Assembly (NCBI RefSeq): GCF_029962835.1 | Contig: NC_080590.1 | Location: forward strand, 59,456,001 to 59,520,000 | Length of the DNA stretch: 64,000 nt | Source: Magnolia sinica | Lineage: Eukaryota; Streptophyta; Magnoliopsida; Magnoliales; Magnoliaceae | Reading direction: 5' to 3' | Part shown: piece by piece, positions 1-12,626 of the stretch | Layout: every line of letters starts with the position of its first letter | Position numbering within the stretch: position 1 is the first letter of the stretch | Notes under the pieces: generated by a model | Seen by the model: the letters and a program-made list of their open reading frames with translations, nothing else | Databases searched by the model: none | Told to the model about the DNA's origin: nothing | Program-made: the position numbers and the translations under genes

Positions 1-971
1 TAGAAATTAGGTACATTGTCTCATTAAAATATGATGCCTCTGAACCTCATTCTTATCATCGAAGCATTTGATTGCTGGAGCATCAATTTCATGAGGTCAT
101 TCCCCCAATCCTTTAGGAATTTGTACATTTTGATAGTAGTAGACTATGTCACTAAGTGGGTCGAAGTGATCCCAAGCCGGAACAATGACCATCCTACGGT
201 CATTCGATTTTTAAAAGAAAATATCATTTCCTGGTTCAAAACGCCTTAGGCCATCATTAGTGATGGAGGTTCACACTTCTGTAATAGGCCATTTGAAAAC
301 TTAATGAAGAAATATGACATCTCTCATAAGGTGAGCACTCTATACCACCCGCAGATAAGTGGGCAAGCTAAGATTTTCAACAGGGAAATTAAACATATTT
401 TGGAGAACACAGTTAACCCTAACCGTATGGATTGATCAATCCATTTGACCAATGCTTTATGGGCATACCGTATAGCTTTTAAGACCCCCATTAAAATATC
501 TCCCTTTAGACTCATCTATGGGAAAGCTTGCCACTTGCCTGTAGAGTTGGAACATAGAGCCTATTAGGCTATCAAAAATCTGAACTTCAATTTGGACAAA
601 GCTGGTTCATTGCGCAAACTATAGTTAAATGAACTTGAGAAAATCCGGAACAACACATATGAAGACTCGAGAATTTACAAGGACAAGATGAAGGTATTCT
701 ATGACAGGAACATCCTTCGAAAATCATTCATAACCGGTAAAAAAGTCCTTCTGTACAATTCTCGGTTACACCTTTTTCTGGGTAAACTCCGATCTCGATG
801 GACCGGCCCTTTCATTGTTACCGATGTCTATCCACATGAGGTCGTTAAGATAAAGAATCTAATGAATGACCAAGTTTTAAAGTGAACAAACATCGTTTAA
901 AGTCATTTGTTGAGAAATTTGACTCAGAGGACATGTTCATGCCTCTGACTGATCCTGTGTACCAGGATTAA
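1..971 (+). pseudogene. Ty3/gypsy (Athila/Tat-type) integrase remnant
   Basis: This is the 3' end of a pol gene, entering the window already inside the integrase. The translation shows the typical order of the Athila/Tat group: the core ([16 protein letters not shown]), YHPQ, an ALWAYR-like block, [16 protein letters not shown] and the C-terminal SRWTGPFIV. One frame carries stops at 247, 433, 565 and 622, and a single-base shift near 880 is needed to reach the final stop at 969-971. The first catalytic Asp reads Asn and the catalytic Glu position (GQAK) reads Lys, so the enzyme is dead. Three of the four stops fit single C-to-T or G-to-A changes from the residue usual in the family. Assignment to the non-chromodomain Ty3 group is from family knowledge. 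Confidence 0.88.
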
Positions 972-2124
972 TATCCTAACCTGATAGAGGTGTAGTTAGC
1001 TTTATTGCTTTCGTAGGATTTAGGATTAGGATAGTTTACTTTCAGTTTGATTGAGTCTTTGTGCTAACCCATCTTCACATTGAGAACCTTGGAAAAGCTT
1101 CAATCCCCTTTCTTCTGGTACTACCTTTCCATCACTTCTAATTTCTTTTCATTGTCTCGTATGCATTGCATACTTATATTTTTTTTACATTGAGGACAGT
1201 ATAGATTTTAGGTTGGGGGTATGGATTAGGTAAACTAATCAATGTTTTCTTAATTCTGAGCAATTTTTAAAAAAAAAAATTCCATGTTTCAAGTTGAAAT
1301 CTGTTTGAAAAATGATAAATTGTGTATGTAAAGAATGTTTTGATTATGATGATAAGGTTGAGATTGAATTTTGAATTGTTAGAGTTCGATCAACTAAGTA
1401 GTCTATCATCTACAGTTCTTACACTCAATTGAGTAGGAGGAAGTTTGGAAATCATGTTAATCTAAGTCGCAAGATACATTCAAGTTGCTTTCTGTGAATT
1501 ATGTTAGAGTTTCTGATTGCTTGTATATGAAGTATTGATAGATGATTGTGAATTAAATCTTGAGAATTTTATCCACTTTAAAATATGAAAAGAACTAGTT
1601 AAAAAAAATAGTGAGATCGACAAAAAAGTCATATATGATAATAAGGCTGAAAAAGAATGAAAATACTGTAAAAGAATGAAAAAAATGGAAAGTCTGAAAA
1701 GAATAAATAAATAAAAAGAGATCATCGATATAAAATCAAAGAGTAAAAAGAAAAGGAAAAGGGGATAAGTTTGGAATCAGTACTTGACTATTCAATTAAT
1801 CTTGAGGTGATGATCATGGCTAATATTATGTAATGATAGTATATTTTTGTGAAATTTGTGAAATGTAAGTTGGAATTCACTAAGCACGTTAGAAAAACTT
1901 AGTATATGAACTTATGCTCTAATTTTATCAATAAAGAACCTATTTGATGGATTTCTTATATGATTCGGCTCTGGGTTTTCAAAATCCCACTTTCTCGTCT
2001 TAATTCTATTCATCCATACTTGATTGCACAAAGGATTGATTTCTGAAAAAGGTATGAACATTGAGAATTGAGAATTACTACACACATGTTTTGCTCGGGA
2101 CTAGCAAAATGCTGGTTGGGAGTG
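972..2124 (+). other. Non-coding 3' region of the Athila/Tat-type element
   Basis: AT-rich, without usable reading frames. It carries the G-rich blocks (around 1205-1225 and 2095-2124, with a TTGCTCGGGACTAGC-like motif) that precede the 3' LTR in Athila/Tat elements. I see no host gene here. Confidence 0.5.
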
Positions 2125-3240
2125 TGTTGAGTGTGGAATATTATATATTTCTCCCTATTTATACCTTGGTTTTATAATGCTTAAATGATTTAATTATATA
2201 TGTTTTCATGTGAGAGGTGATTTCGAGAGCTTAAAGTGAAATTGATGTCAAAAGGAAGATTTATACTCAAAAGATTACTAAATGAAGATTTGGAGATTTA
2301 GAAGTCATTAATAAAGAATTCACATGCTAAAGATCTATAAAAAAAAACAAGTGAGGAATGAAGAGAATCAAAATTTTGAAATAAAGAAAAGGAATCCTAA
2401 AATTATTCTAAAAACAAACATATTCCTGAAATTGTTCTAAAAAACATATTTCGAAACTCTGAGTATATTTTAGGAAACTACACAGAGTGCTAAATTTAAG
2501 GCGGTTTAAACTCCAAGTTTATTTTGAGAAACTACGCAGAGTGCATAAATTTGAGGCGGTTTCTAGATTTTTCCAAATCGATGCGAAAGTTGGAATTCCA
2601 CAACTATAAATATGACTCCCTAGGATGCTCCAAAGCATCTTCTGGGGTTTGAAAAGGTCTCAAGGAGCATAATACAAGGGTGGAGCAGTCGTCAAAGAGT
2701 TTTTCTTCTTCCCTAGTTTATTTTTCATGCTTTGTTTAAGAGATTTGGTTTCAATCATGTCTATGGTTAGCTAAACTTCTTAGTTGGAGCTACAAGGTGA
2801 AGCTTGTAGCGTGTTGGGATGTTTATTTTACTTTGATTCTTGTTCTTATTGAACTTCATTGATTTCTAGTTTGATATTAAATGAATATTTTCTATTTTCT
2901 ATTTTTATTATGACTCAAATTACAAGAAATGTTGTAATAACTTTGAATATCTTCTTTTCCTGTTTTGAGATAGTGAGATTGGTAAATCTCATTATTCACC
3001 ATCATCTCCTGGGCATAGTAGGGTAATGAAATGTTCACAACCCCAAGTGTAGGGTCGCTATGCGGTAATAATCTCGGTGAGACCGAGGTTGAATCCACAG
3101 GGACTAATCTCGTGAATATTCTGAAAGCAATTAGAAGTAGAAATGCTGTGATAACTTTAGATATCTTCTTTCCTGTTTTGAGATAGTGACATTGGTAAAT
3201 CTCATTGTTCACCATCGTCACCTAGGCATGGTAGGGTGAT
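2125..3240 (+). repeat. LTR of an Athila/Tat-type element, plus orientation
   Basis: It begins TGTTGAGTGTGGAATATT, which aligns with the start of the better preserved LTR at 21449 (TGATGAGGGTCGAATATT). A promoter-like CTATAAATATG lies near 2605. The block 2520-2900 is clearly recognisable, inverted, at about 3900-4210. The right boundary is uncertain because the end of the LTR lies in a local tandem duplication. Confidence 0.55.
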
Positions 3241-3355
3241 GGAATGTTCACAACCCCAAGTGTAGGGTCGCTATGTAGTAATAATCTCGATGAGAACGAG
3301 GTCGAATCCACAGGAACTAATCTCGTGAGTATTCTTAAAGCATTTAGAAGTAGAA
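2936..3355. repeat. Tandem duplication of about 204 bp
   Basis: Two diverged copies, starting at 2936 and 3140. Each runs from GAAATG-TGT-ATAACTTT through the CACAACCCCAAGTGTAGGG motif to AGAAGTAGAA. The second copy continues into the block whose inverted partner lies at 4722-5095. Confidence 0.8.
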
Positions 3356-3612
3356 CTGGAAAAGGATGTGAATCTAAATTTGAAATAAATGGAAGTAATT
3401 GTGAGAGATTTAATTAGAAACAAGAAATTCAAAGGTGGAAACTAGGGTTTCCAAGGAACCACTTGTAGTGATCAGGGAGCCCTCTTACTTGATTCAAGTC
3501 ACACAATTGGAACTGAAGTCCTATCCTATCCAATTGGAAGATATACAATTAAGATCAATTTGAACTTTCATTGACCTAAATTTCAATGAAGAAGAACTAT
3601 GATAATTGGTAG
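3247..3612 (+). repeat. Left arm of an inverted repeat around a minus-strand LTR
   Basis: It runs from the CACAACCCCAAGTGTAGG motif to GGGATTCCA. Its reverse complement is recognisable at 4722-5095, including the stretch around CTATCCTATCCAATTGGAAG and the terminal motif. The two arms flank an LTR lying in minus orientation. Confidence 0.7.
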
Positions 3613-4721
3613 GGATTCCATCACCAAACCATGCCCAGGAGACGATGGCAAACAAAAGGATTTACCAATCCCATAATCTCAGAGCAGGAGAATTATGAAG
3701 ATTAGGAAGGATTCCATCACCGTACCATGCCCAAGAGACGATGGCAAACAACATAATTCACTAATTTCACAATCTCAAATCAGGAAAAGAAGATACTTAA
3801 AGCTATTGCAGATCTACTGTAATTTGAGTCACAGTAAACCATTAAAAACTGAAAGTATTCCTTAAATATCAAATTAGAATCCATGAATGTTCATCATAAA
3901 CATGAATCAAAGCAATAGAAATAACCTATCACGCTACAAGCTTCACCTCTTAGCCCTAGTTAAGAGGTTTAACCAACCATAGACATGATTAGACCTAAAA
4001 CCTTAGGGGAAAACATGAAAAACTAAGGAGAAAGAAAAGAAAAACGCTCGGCAACGGCTCTCCACCCTTATGCTTTTCTCCTCTAAACCCTAGATGATCC
4101 CCAGGGATGCCCTAGGGACTCTTCTTTATAGTTGTGCAACACTTCCTTTCGCACCGACTTGGAAAAATCTAGAAACCACCTCAAATTTACGCAGTTTCGA
4201 TTATATCAAAGTGTCTTCGATATGTCCTTCGATTCTATTGAATAGTCTTCGATTGAATCGAAGATCGGTCCAGAATTGTCCAGCGAGTTTAGCCTGAAAT
4301 CCTGAAATTATTAATTCTATCGAATTATCTTCGATATGTTCTTCGATACTATCTAACAGTCTTCAATAAAATTGAAGTCTATTCTAGCAGTTTTTCAAAA
4401 TTAGACTTTCTGGTCCTGGAATCTATTTTCAGGACAATTTTCAAGATTCTTTTTTTTACTTTAAGCCTTTGATTCTCTTCCTTCATCACTTGGTTTCCTT
4501 AGATCTTTGGCGTGTGGATTTTTCAATAATGGTCTCCTAAGATCCATCCCTTGCCTTAGTGATCTTTGAACATCAAATTCATGCTTTTAGCACCTTTTCC
4601 AATCCAAGCTCTTAAATTCACCTTGCAACACAAACATGAGTAAAATAGGACATTAAGTATTCTCATGTTCATAAAACCAAGATATAAATGGGGGATAATA
4701 TGCAATATTTGACCCTTAACA
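3613..4721 (-). repeat. LTR of an Athila/Tat-type element, minus orientation
   Basis: Read on the minus strand it begins TGTTAAGGGTCAAATATTGC at 4721 and matches the plus-oriented LTR at 2125-3240 block by block, including the CACAACTATAAA promoter-like site near 4130. It contains its own tandem duplication of about 95 bp at 3610-3800 (GATTCCATCACC-ACCATGCCCA-GAGACGATGG twice). The sequence 4190-4380 is rich in TTCGAT and ATCGA. Confidence 0.65.
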
Positions 4722-5095
4722 TGGAATCCCTTCCAATCTTCACAATTCTCCTCCATTGAGAATTAGGTCAGTGAAAAGTTTAGATTTGATTTAAATTGTT
4801 TTATCTTCCAATTATATAGGATAGGACTCTAATTCTAATTGTGTTTATTGAATCAAGGAAGGTAGCATCTTAATAGCTACAAGTGGATCCTTGGCACCCT
4901 AGCTCCCACATTTAATTGATAGTTTAAACATTATTCATAATTACTCTCTTTTATTCCAAAATTTAAATTTAGATCTTCTTCTAATTCTAATTCTAGTTCT
5001 TTTCAGAATATGTACAAGTTTAGTCCCTATGGATTCGACCTCGTTCTCGTGAGCTATTACTACATCGCGACCCTACACTTGGGGTTGTGAACACC
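4722..5095 (-). repeat. Right arm of the inverted repeat
   Basis: Reverse complement of 3247-3612, diverged by point changes and small indels. It ends with the CCTACACTTGGGGTTGTGAAC motif, the inverse of the motif at 3038 and 3247. Confidence 0.68.
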
Positions 5096-6046
5096 TAACC
5101 AATGTGGGTTTACTTTTCTCTACATTTTACTAGCTGGTTAGCTACTATGTGCGTCGCACACCAATTGAATGTGCATCTTCAACTTAGAATTATGGTAGGT
5201 TAGCTTACTTGTAGATTAAGTCATTAGTGGTTGGTGATAGACATCTGATGCATCTGGATGTTATCGGTGCCTAACCTGTATGGATGCACTTTCAAGTATT
5301 TTATTGACTGACTAGTTTACCATGGACGTTCCTTTTTTGTTGTGAATTTTACTAAGTGGCTAGTCAGTATAGGCGTCCATTTCCGTACTTTATCGGCAGG
5401 TAAGCTATTAGGGGCCATTGCATGCCTACCAGATGCATGTCCCCAACGTTGAGCCTAGTTCTTACACCCCCGTGCATTAGATATGATTCACCTTATGTGA
5501 TTCATATGTTGTTACATTACATTGCATGCATGAATAATATGTACGATTTGTATGTTGTAAACTGCTACTTAAATCATAACTTATGCTTGCTTATTATGTC
5601 GAGTGCTAATCTTCGGGGTATTTGTTCAGTATGTAGGCCTCTGACGCCTTCCATTTAACATATGCAGGGATCTTATGAGTAAGGTAAGGCTTTGAGGGCA
5701 CAACTTAGTGCCTAGTTGGGAGCAGAGAGCAAATGGGTTTTTCTTTTTTGTCTAGACTATGTTTTGCTCAACTTATTTTACTATGCTTGTTTATTCCCTA
5801 TTGAGGGACTTGGACTTGTGTACATTTTGGATGTTGAGCTTAACACTCTCTAGTTCAGTTATTTATGCCTACCTTTTGTTATTATTGTGTTGATATACGC
5901 AAGTGTGCTTTATAATTATGAGTTAATGTTAATCTGACTACTCAGGCATGGGGGTAACGCAGCCACATGCATTTCTAATCAAAGTTCACACCCCAAACCC
6001 AGGATATGAGTCTCGCTACTTAGGTGCTCAAGATTAGGGCATGACA
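5096..6046 (+). repeat. Possible 3' end of a Del/Tekay-like long LTR
   Basis: Non-coding sequence ending in TAGGGCATGACA at 6046. That resembles the 3' terminus of long Del/Tekay LTRs, such as GGAGCGTGACA at 28620. It is too decayed to find a partner or a target-site duplication. Confidence 0.3.
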
Positions 6047-6964
6047 ATGATGGCCACACAAAAACCTATAATTAGCATCACATTTTCATAATTCCCATGT
6101 CGTGGCTCTCTTAAGTTGTCAATCTATTTGAGTTTTAACGCTAGGGTCTGGAGTAGGGTTGTCAATTAGGTGGCTTCCAGCTAGACACAATCAAAATTTT
6201 GAATAAGGCCAGCCCATTGACGAACTTAGTATAAAATCAAGGAGTGCGCTTGATGGAGGGAGTGGATATGCACACACCACATGGTAGGACTAGAGTTTTA
6301 CCGAAATCCTACATAAAAGAATTATACATGATTCATCTCCCACAGAGAAATATTTCCGGCAAGTGACTTAACGATTTTAACAAGTGTTGAAGCTTGGATA
6401 TGGCAATGGGCCAGGTTTGGATCAGGCTAGGATATACCTCGGCCAACCTAACACTTAAGAGCCAAGCCCCAGCTTGACTAAGCTCGACATGCGCCGATGC
6501 AGTAGGCCTAAGATCAAGCCTGAAAAGAATTACTTAGGTTCAAGACTAACTGGGCCCAAATTTTGATAAAATTACTATTTTCTCACTAAAATGTTTCTAA
6601 TCTAATGGTTGATCAAGTTAGTCAGGCATGTATAAAGAAATAAACATTTTAGAGAAATAAAACCAACAATATGCTTTCAGCATGTATGGTAGAATTGGAA
6701 TGATTTATTTGCAGGATATACCACACATGCATTAAAGCCCTATCGGGCTATATTAGTGTTGAGAAATATGTTGGAAAAATCAAAAAATTAAAAATTAAAG
6801 AAATTTATTTCTTTTTAGCACTAGGCTGAATCATGCATAAATACGTTGTCTTTAAAGTGTGATTCACCCCCTTATCAATTATTGATGAATTACAAGCGAA
6901 TTGCTTCTAGGATAAGACAAGCCTACCTAGATCCTGCGTGTAACAATCACATATGGCCTTCTTA
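6047..6964. other. Unassigned non-coding sequence
   Basis: No gene recognised. Around 6400-6560 there is degenerate GGCC/CAAGC-rich sequence like that at 33480-33610. The last bases, TCTTA (6960-6964), form the left target-site duplication of the element that starts at 6965. Confidence 0.4.
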
Positions 6965-8000
6965 TGTCACGCCTCAAAATTCGGTTCCTGAGTTGGCCGT
7001 ACCTGACTCCGAATCTCGGGTTGTGATTAAATTTTTTAAACATTCTTAACCACAAGTCTAATAAAAACTACATTACAATAAATCAAATATTCATCCAATA
7101 TAATGTTTATACTCACTTTTAAGTTTTTCACTATACATTTTTTTCTGGCACAAATAAAAAAATATCATTACGACTAGATGGACGGTTAGATCGTCACTTT
7201 GCTTCGCCTCCGATTAATCTCCAAACCCTGAAACAATGTTAATGTGGTGGTGAGCATAACAGCTCATGGGATCGCAACCAACCCAAATATGAAATTTTTA
7301 TAATTATACAAAACGTACAAAAAAAATACTTTGTTTAAACTTTAAAACACGAATTAAAGTATCGAATATTAGAAGATAAGATGAATGGAATATTGAAATC
7401 GTAATGATACTCCGAATGTCAAATTTTTCATAAATTCTATAAATAACAAAATTAAATAACTATGATATTTTACAACATCGTACCTAAGTTGATGACCATG
7501 TTGCATGAACACCCACGCACTGGTATCTCGAGGTGAGTGACTCATTCATACACTAACTAGTCAGACTACTACTCTAGCTATACCTTTGACGTATGTCCAA
7601 GCACACAATTGTACTTATACATCATGCACAAAGGAGAGTCCAAAGGATCCGGTAGTTTCTATGGTCTTTCACCCAAGGGACACGATCGCCCTACTTACTA
7701 GCTTTAGGGTCTTCCACCTAAGGGATACAATCGCCCTACTTGCTGGCTTTAAAAACTTTCACCAAAGGGACACAATTGGCCTACATTATTATGCATTTTA
7801 GGGACATCCCCAGGGCAGTGCACCCTCATTGTAACCTTTATTCTTAATTAAAAATAAATATGTATATGATATGAGTGACCTTCATCCATTCAAATTAGAA
7901 TTATTAAATATGTAACTTATTGTAAGTTAGTTACGAACTATATAACATTACATCAGTATGTATTCTTCATTATTCTTAAATTATGCATAGACGTCATTAT

Positions 8001-10320
8001 TGAAAGTGCCCTGGTTTGTCAATTAGCGTGAGTGTTGAGTCAGCTATACTGCAGAGCCTCATAGGAGATCAATTCAAAGCGTCTGCCTCAACCAAATGTG
8101 TACACAAGCTCGCCACAAGTAAATATAAGCCTCACATCTCATGTCCCAAAACACCAGGTATTTAAACCCTTAAAACAAGTTAGAACATCAGAGGATTTTT
8201 AAGTTAAGAAAACTTTTTCAAAATCAGAAAATCGCTAAGTTTTCTTGCTTTGTCGATTTTATCGATACACATCTCGATATGATCGACTTGCGTTGTCATA
8301 TCCTCGATGACAAATCGATTCCATCGGAATGAGGACAAAAGTGTCCAGCAAACACATATATCTCTGGACGGATTTATCGATGTATTGATATACCTATGGA
8401 TATCATCGATATTTGAATCTCGAGTCCATCAAAGGTGACACGATAATATTGACAGGCAGATCTCTAGTACCCCTGTTTTCACTAAAGAATATCATATATG
8501 CATCGATATATCAAACCCCTCCTCGATACTATCGAAGTTCAAATCTCAATGATATCGGAAGGTTCTCGATGTTATCAGTCATGGGCATGAAGATTTCCAC
8601 CAAAATATTTCATGTTAGTTTAACTATGATCGAGGGTCACTCGATAGAATCGATATTCAAATGTCGATGATATCGATACGGTTTCGATGGCATCGAACAA
8701 GGGTAGAAACTGTCCAACAAGCTTAAATTAAAATCCCTTAAATTTATCAATGCCTCGACACAGCTATGATATCATCAACATTCAAATTTCGATGTTATCA
8801 AAGGTCCCTCAATCATTCTTGTAAACCTGAAATATTTCAAAGTAAGTCTCTCTCATTTTCAAATGTCGAGGAATCGAACCTCACATCGATGAATCAGAGT
8901 TCGAAATTCGATGACATCGACTCGTGTTTTGATTCCCTCGACCAGCTAGCAAAAAGTTTCAATAGCGTATGACATTTAAGTTTATGTCATCGAACGGCCA
9001 GTCGATGTAATCAAGAGTATACGCTTGATGATATCGACCCTGCTCGATGATATCGAACTCTATCATAAATGCGACCATTTTATATCCGTTGGAACTTCTT
9101 GCCTATATATTGAGAGCTTATTTTTAGTTGTTGGTAGAGAAAGAAGAGAGTGCTTTTGAGTGTCTAACCTTAGATCATTTACCCAAAGCCATTTCTCTCA
9201 AGGGAGTTCATCCTCCAATCCACCCTTATCATTAATATTCAATAGAGTGGATTGGGGAATGAACTTCTGGATTCAAGGATCCTCCAGCTACCACCTTAAT
9301 GGCAAATCATTAAGCTGAGATGCCTTGAATGCATAGATGACTGGAATCACTCTATCTTCCTTATAAGAAAATATTTAATAGAGTATGATTCTGTCTTAAC
9401 CTAGACCCAACCCGTCACCATGTATTGGTACATCATCTAAGTTGCAGATCAAGGATGTAGAAGATTCTTCGTCAACAACGGAGGAGATCTTCGTCAACGT
9501 GCTGAATAAGACTCATCCACTTATCTGTAAGTAACTAGAGTCTAGAGGACCCTTGTGATCATTCCTTTATAGGATTGGGTCTAAGGTGTTTCTCACCCCT
9601 TGCAAGTCCTCTAGGAGGCCTCCGGCGGGAGTGTACGTAGTGGGTGTGTTATGTTGACCCTTACTCTGTGGAGAACATAAACAGTTAAGGTCTTGTGGAA
9701 GATCCTTGGCCAGTGTGCCTAAAAGTGGGTGCGTTGCGTTGACCCTTGCTCGTGAGAGCATAAATAGTAAGGTTCCTTGTGTGGATCCTTGGCCAGTGTG
9801 CCTAAAACTGCATGCTATGTGTTAACCCTTGCTCAGGGAGCATAAACAGTCAGCCTAGGTGTAGGTTATAAAGGTTAAAGGTGAACCTGATTTAAAACCT
9901 TGGGTTTAGGGTAAACCGTGTGAAACCTCCTTAGTGAAATCCAGTATACTCAAGGGTTGAGTGCGGTTACCGGGAGTGGAGTAGATAAGTAGTCGAACCA
10001 CTATAAAAATGACTCTATTTGGGATTGCTATTGTGTTATATTTGTTTGTGTGATTTCCTTAAATACTCTTCATATTTAATTATCTGAGATCATACCTCAC
10101 ACACACAGTCATAACAATCATAAACTAGCTTGCATATTGTTCATCTCTTAAGTACGCTTGTGATTGATCCTCTACTGGGCTTTGAAGCCGGTAGGGTTAA
10201 TTTTGATTAATCCTAATATATGCTTGTTGTTAGGATTAGATTGATAGGATTTTAAATAAACCATAAAACCTTTAAAATTTTCTATTCACCCCCCTCTAAG
10301 ACATATTGGCATATTCCTAC
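8001..10320 (+). repeat. 5' LTR of the Sirevirus-derived element
   Basis: Co-linear with 14699-16435 plus 28626-29200 and more than 90% identical by eye. A TATA-like CTATATATTGAG lies near 9102, preceded by some 800 bp (8260-9060) unusually rich in TCGAT/ATCGA. Shared sequence stops at 10320 (GGCATATTCCTAC). The last 31 bp of the LTR, the primer binding site and the 5' part of gag are missing, and gag coding sequence follows directly. Confidence 0.85.
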
Positions 10321-11985
10321 TGTGCCGTGTCCCTAGATATTTTCAATCAAATAAGTATGTGTGGGATATCCAAAGAAGCATGGGATCTATTGGAAACAAC
10401 CCATGAAGGCACAAGCACTGTGAAGAGATCCAAACTACAACTACTAACCTCACAGTTCGAAAGTCTCAGAATGGAAGAGCATGAGACCTTCATGAAGTTC
10501 TTCACAAAATTGAATATCATTTGCAACTCCATGGGTGGATTAGGTGAGAAAGTTTCGATCCCTAAAATTTATAGAAAAATACTAAGATCACTGCCGAAAT
10601 GGTTCAACCCTAAAGTAACAAACATTGAAGAATACAGGAACATAGATGAAATGAAAGTAGAAGAACTGGAAGGTTCCTTATAAACATTTGAACTACACTT
10701 CAAACAAACCCCTAAATCCAAAACTACTATGCTCAAAACTTCAAAGAAAACAACAAATGAGGACATTGAAAGTGAAAGAGAAGATGAAGATGAGGAAGAG
10801 GCTTTGTTGGCTCAACAATTCAAAAAGCTCTTTCAGAAAAATCGTGGCCGTCCGCTTAAAGGAAGAAGGATGGATAACAGACAGTCTGCAGGCAAATTTG
10901 GTAAAAAGACCAAAGAACTACAATGTTATGCTTGTCAGAAGTTTGGACACCTATCTACTGAATGCCCAAACAGAAAAACTAAGGGCAAGGCAATGGCTAC
11001 CACACGGGATGATACGGAAGATTCAAACTCAGAATCTAGCGACTCTGAGAGTGATGGAGACCAAAAATCCTTGAAAATTCTTATGGTCTCCACAGCCTCA
11101 ATTATTCCCACTGAAACTGAGAACGAGTCTGAACCGCAAGCCACCGAATCATTTCCATCAGACAATGAAGAAACTGAAAAGGAAGAAGAAGAAAAACAGA
11201 ATAAACTACAAGATGCTTACAATCAACTTTACATTCATAGCATCAACATTGTTAGAAGACTTGGAATATCTGAAAACAAAAGAGAATTGCTGCAAAAAGA
11301 TTTGGATAAAACTCTGAAAATTAATACACATCTAATCAATGATTTACAACAATATCATTCAGATAATGATAGACTAGAAGGAATTAATGCCATCCTTAAA
11401 TCTGAATCCGTAAAATTAAACAAATAAGTTGAACTATTAAAAGACAAGAATATGCTCCTTCAGAATGAAAATCATACACTCCTGTTTGATTTAGAAGAAT
11501 CCAGGAAAATTGCTAAGGTAAATTACAAGTTTTCCCAAAGTGGTGAAAAGTTAGAAAAGCTCTTAGGTATGGGAAGACCTGGGAAGGACAAGAGCGGTTT
11601 AGGATATGAAAAGTGTAAATCTAAATCAGGAAATACAGCACCATTAACCGAAAAATATGCTGCTTCAGGAAGTTACACAAGAACTACTCTAGTATGTCAT
11701 TTGTGTGGTGATTCTGGTCATTATAAGTTCGAATGCATGACACCTAGGAGGACTCTATATACCTTAGGTCAGAATCATACTGGATATGTTAAACCGACCA
11801 GAGAAATGCAAAATATCGGGAGTCTACCCAGGAATATGGATAGTTGAAATGCACCTCCATCACCACCCAAAATAACTAATAGAATGAAGGAGTTAATTAA
11901 TCAAATGGATCAATTAAATAAGAAAACTAAATCCATCACAGTTAAAAACTCTGTCATGAAATGGGTAGAAAAAGGGAAAATCTAA
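10321..11985 (+). pseudogene. Sirevirus-type gag, 5'-truncated, with stops
   Basis: A single frame runs through the region with stops at 10681, 11425, 11845 and 11983. In order it shows the copia-type gag (UBN2/gag_2) domain from its middle onward (SKEAWDLLETTHEGT, FTKLNII, ILRSLPKWFNPKV), a zinc knuckle CYACQKFGHLSTEC, an acidic Ser/Asp/Glu-rich stretch, a long coiled-coil-like region, the DKSGLGY motif and a second CCHC knuckle, CHLCGDSGHYKFEC. The SGLGY motif between a coiled coil and a second CCHC knuckle is typical of Sirevirus gag. The first codons of the domain are missing because of a deletion that joins it to the LTR. No protease or integrase follows. Confidence 0.85.
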
Positions 11986-12626
11986 TCCAGATCATGCATC
12001 AAGATCTGGATATTTGCTGAAATGATGCAATTTTGCTGAACTCCAAAATGTTATATCTGAGGTAACTAATCTCAATCTTTTTGTACATAAACATTATGAT
12101 GTTTATAATTTTGGGTTGTACAAAACTTGTACAAAATTTTGCTATGTCTACTGTTGATTTAAGAATATACTCTCCTGTACATGAATGTCTGTCAAACTGC
12201 GGAAAAACAAAGAAAATTCATCTTTGATATGTCTTCTGATATGTCACTCTCGATTTATCGATCAAGGGTCGATACCATCGATGCCTCTTTGGAATAGGAA
12301 AATTCATATAATTGAGAATGATATCGAAGACAGTTTTGATAGTATCAAACAGGGTCTCTCGATATCATCGAAACAAGGATCGATGATATCGACAGATGCT
12401 GCCCGATATAAGGCGGTGGAGCACGAAAAAGGGAATCTTTTTCAGGGTTTTCTTTTCTTCTTTCCTACTCTCTCCTCTCAACCGGACAGCTCAAAGCCAT
12501 GTCGGACAACCCCAAACATTCCACAAATCTAGTAATACCCTTCCATTTCCATTTCTTTTGGGTATCTCCTCTTCAGTTGGGTTTTTGTCCGTCTTTCCCA
12601 AAACTCTCAAATCTTTTTTTGTCCAC
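11986..12626 (+). other. Spacer between gag and the second ORF
   Basis: Non-coding. At about 12230-12400 it has a patch of TCGAT/ATCGA repeats of the same character as the LTR of this element. No known pol motif is seen here. Confidence 0.5.

Noticed and set aside
10935..11165. Minus-strand ORF over gag
   Set aside because: A shadow of the acidic gag region; the plus strand has the zinc knuckles and the continuous frame.
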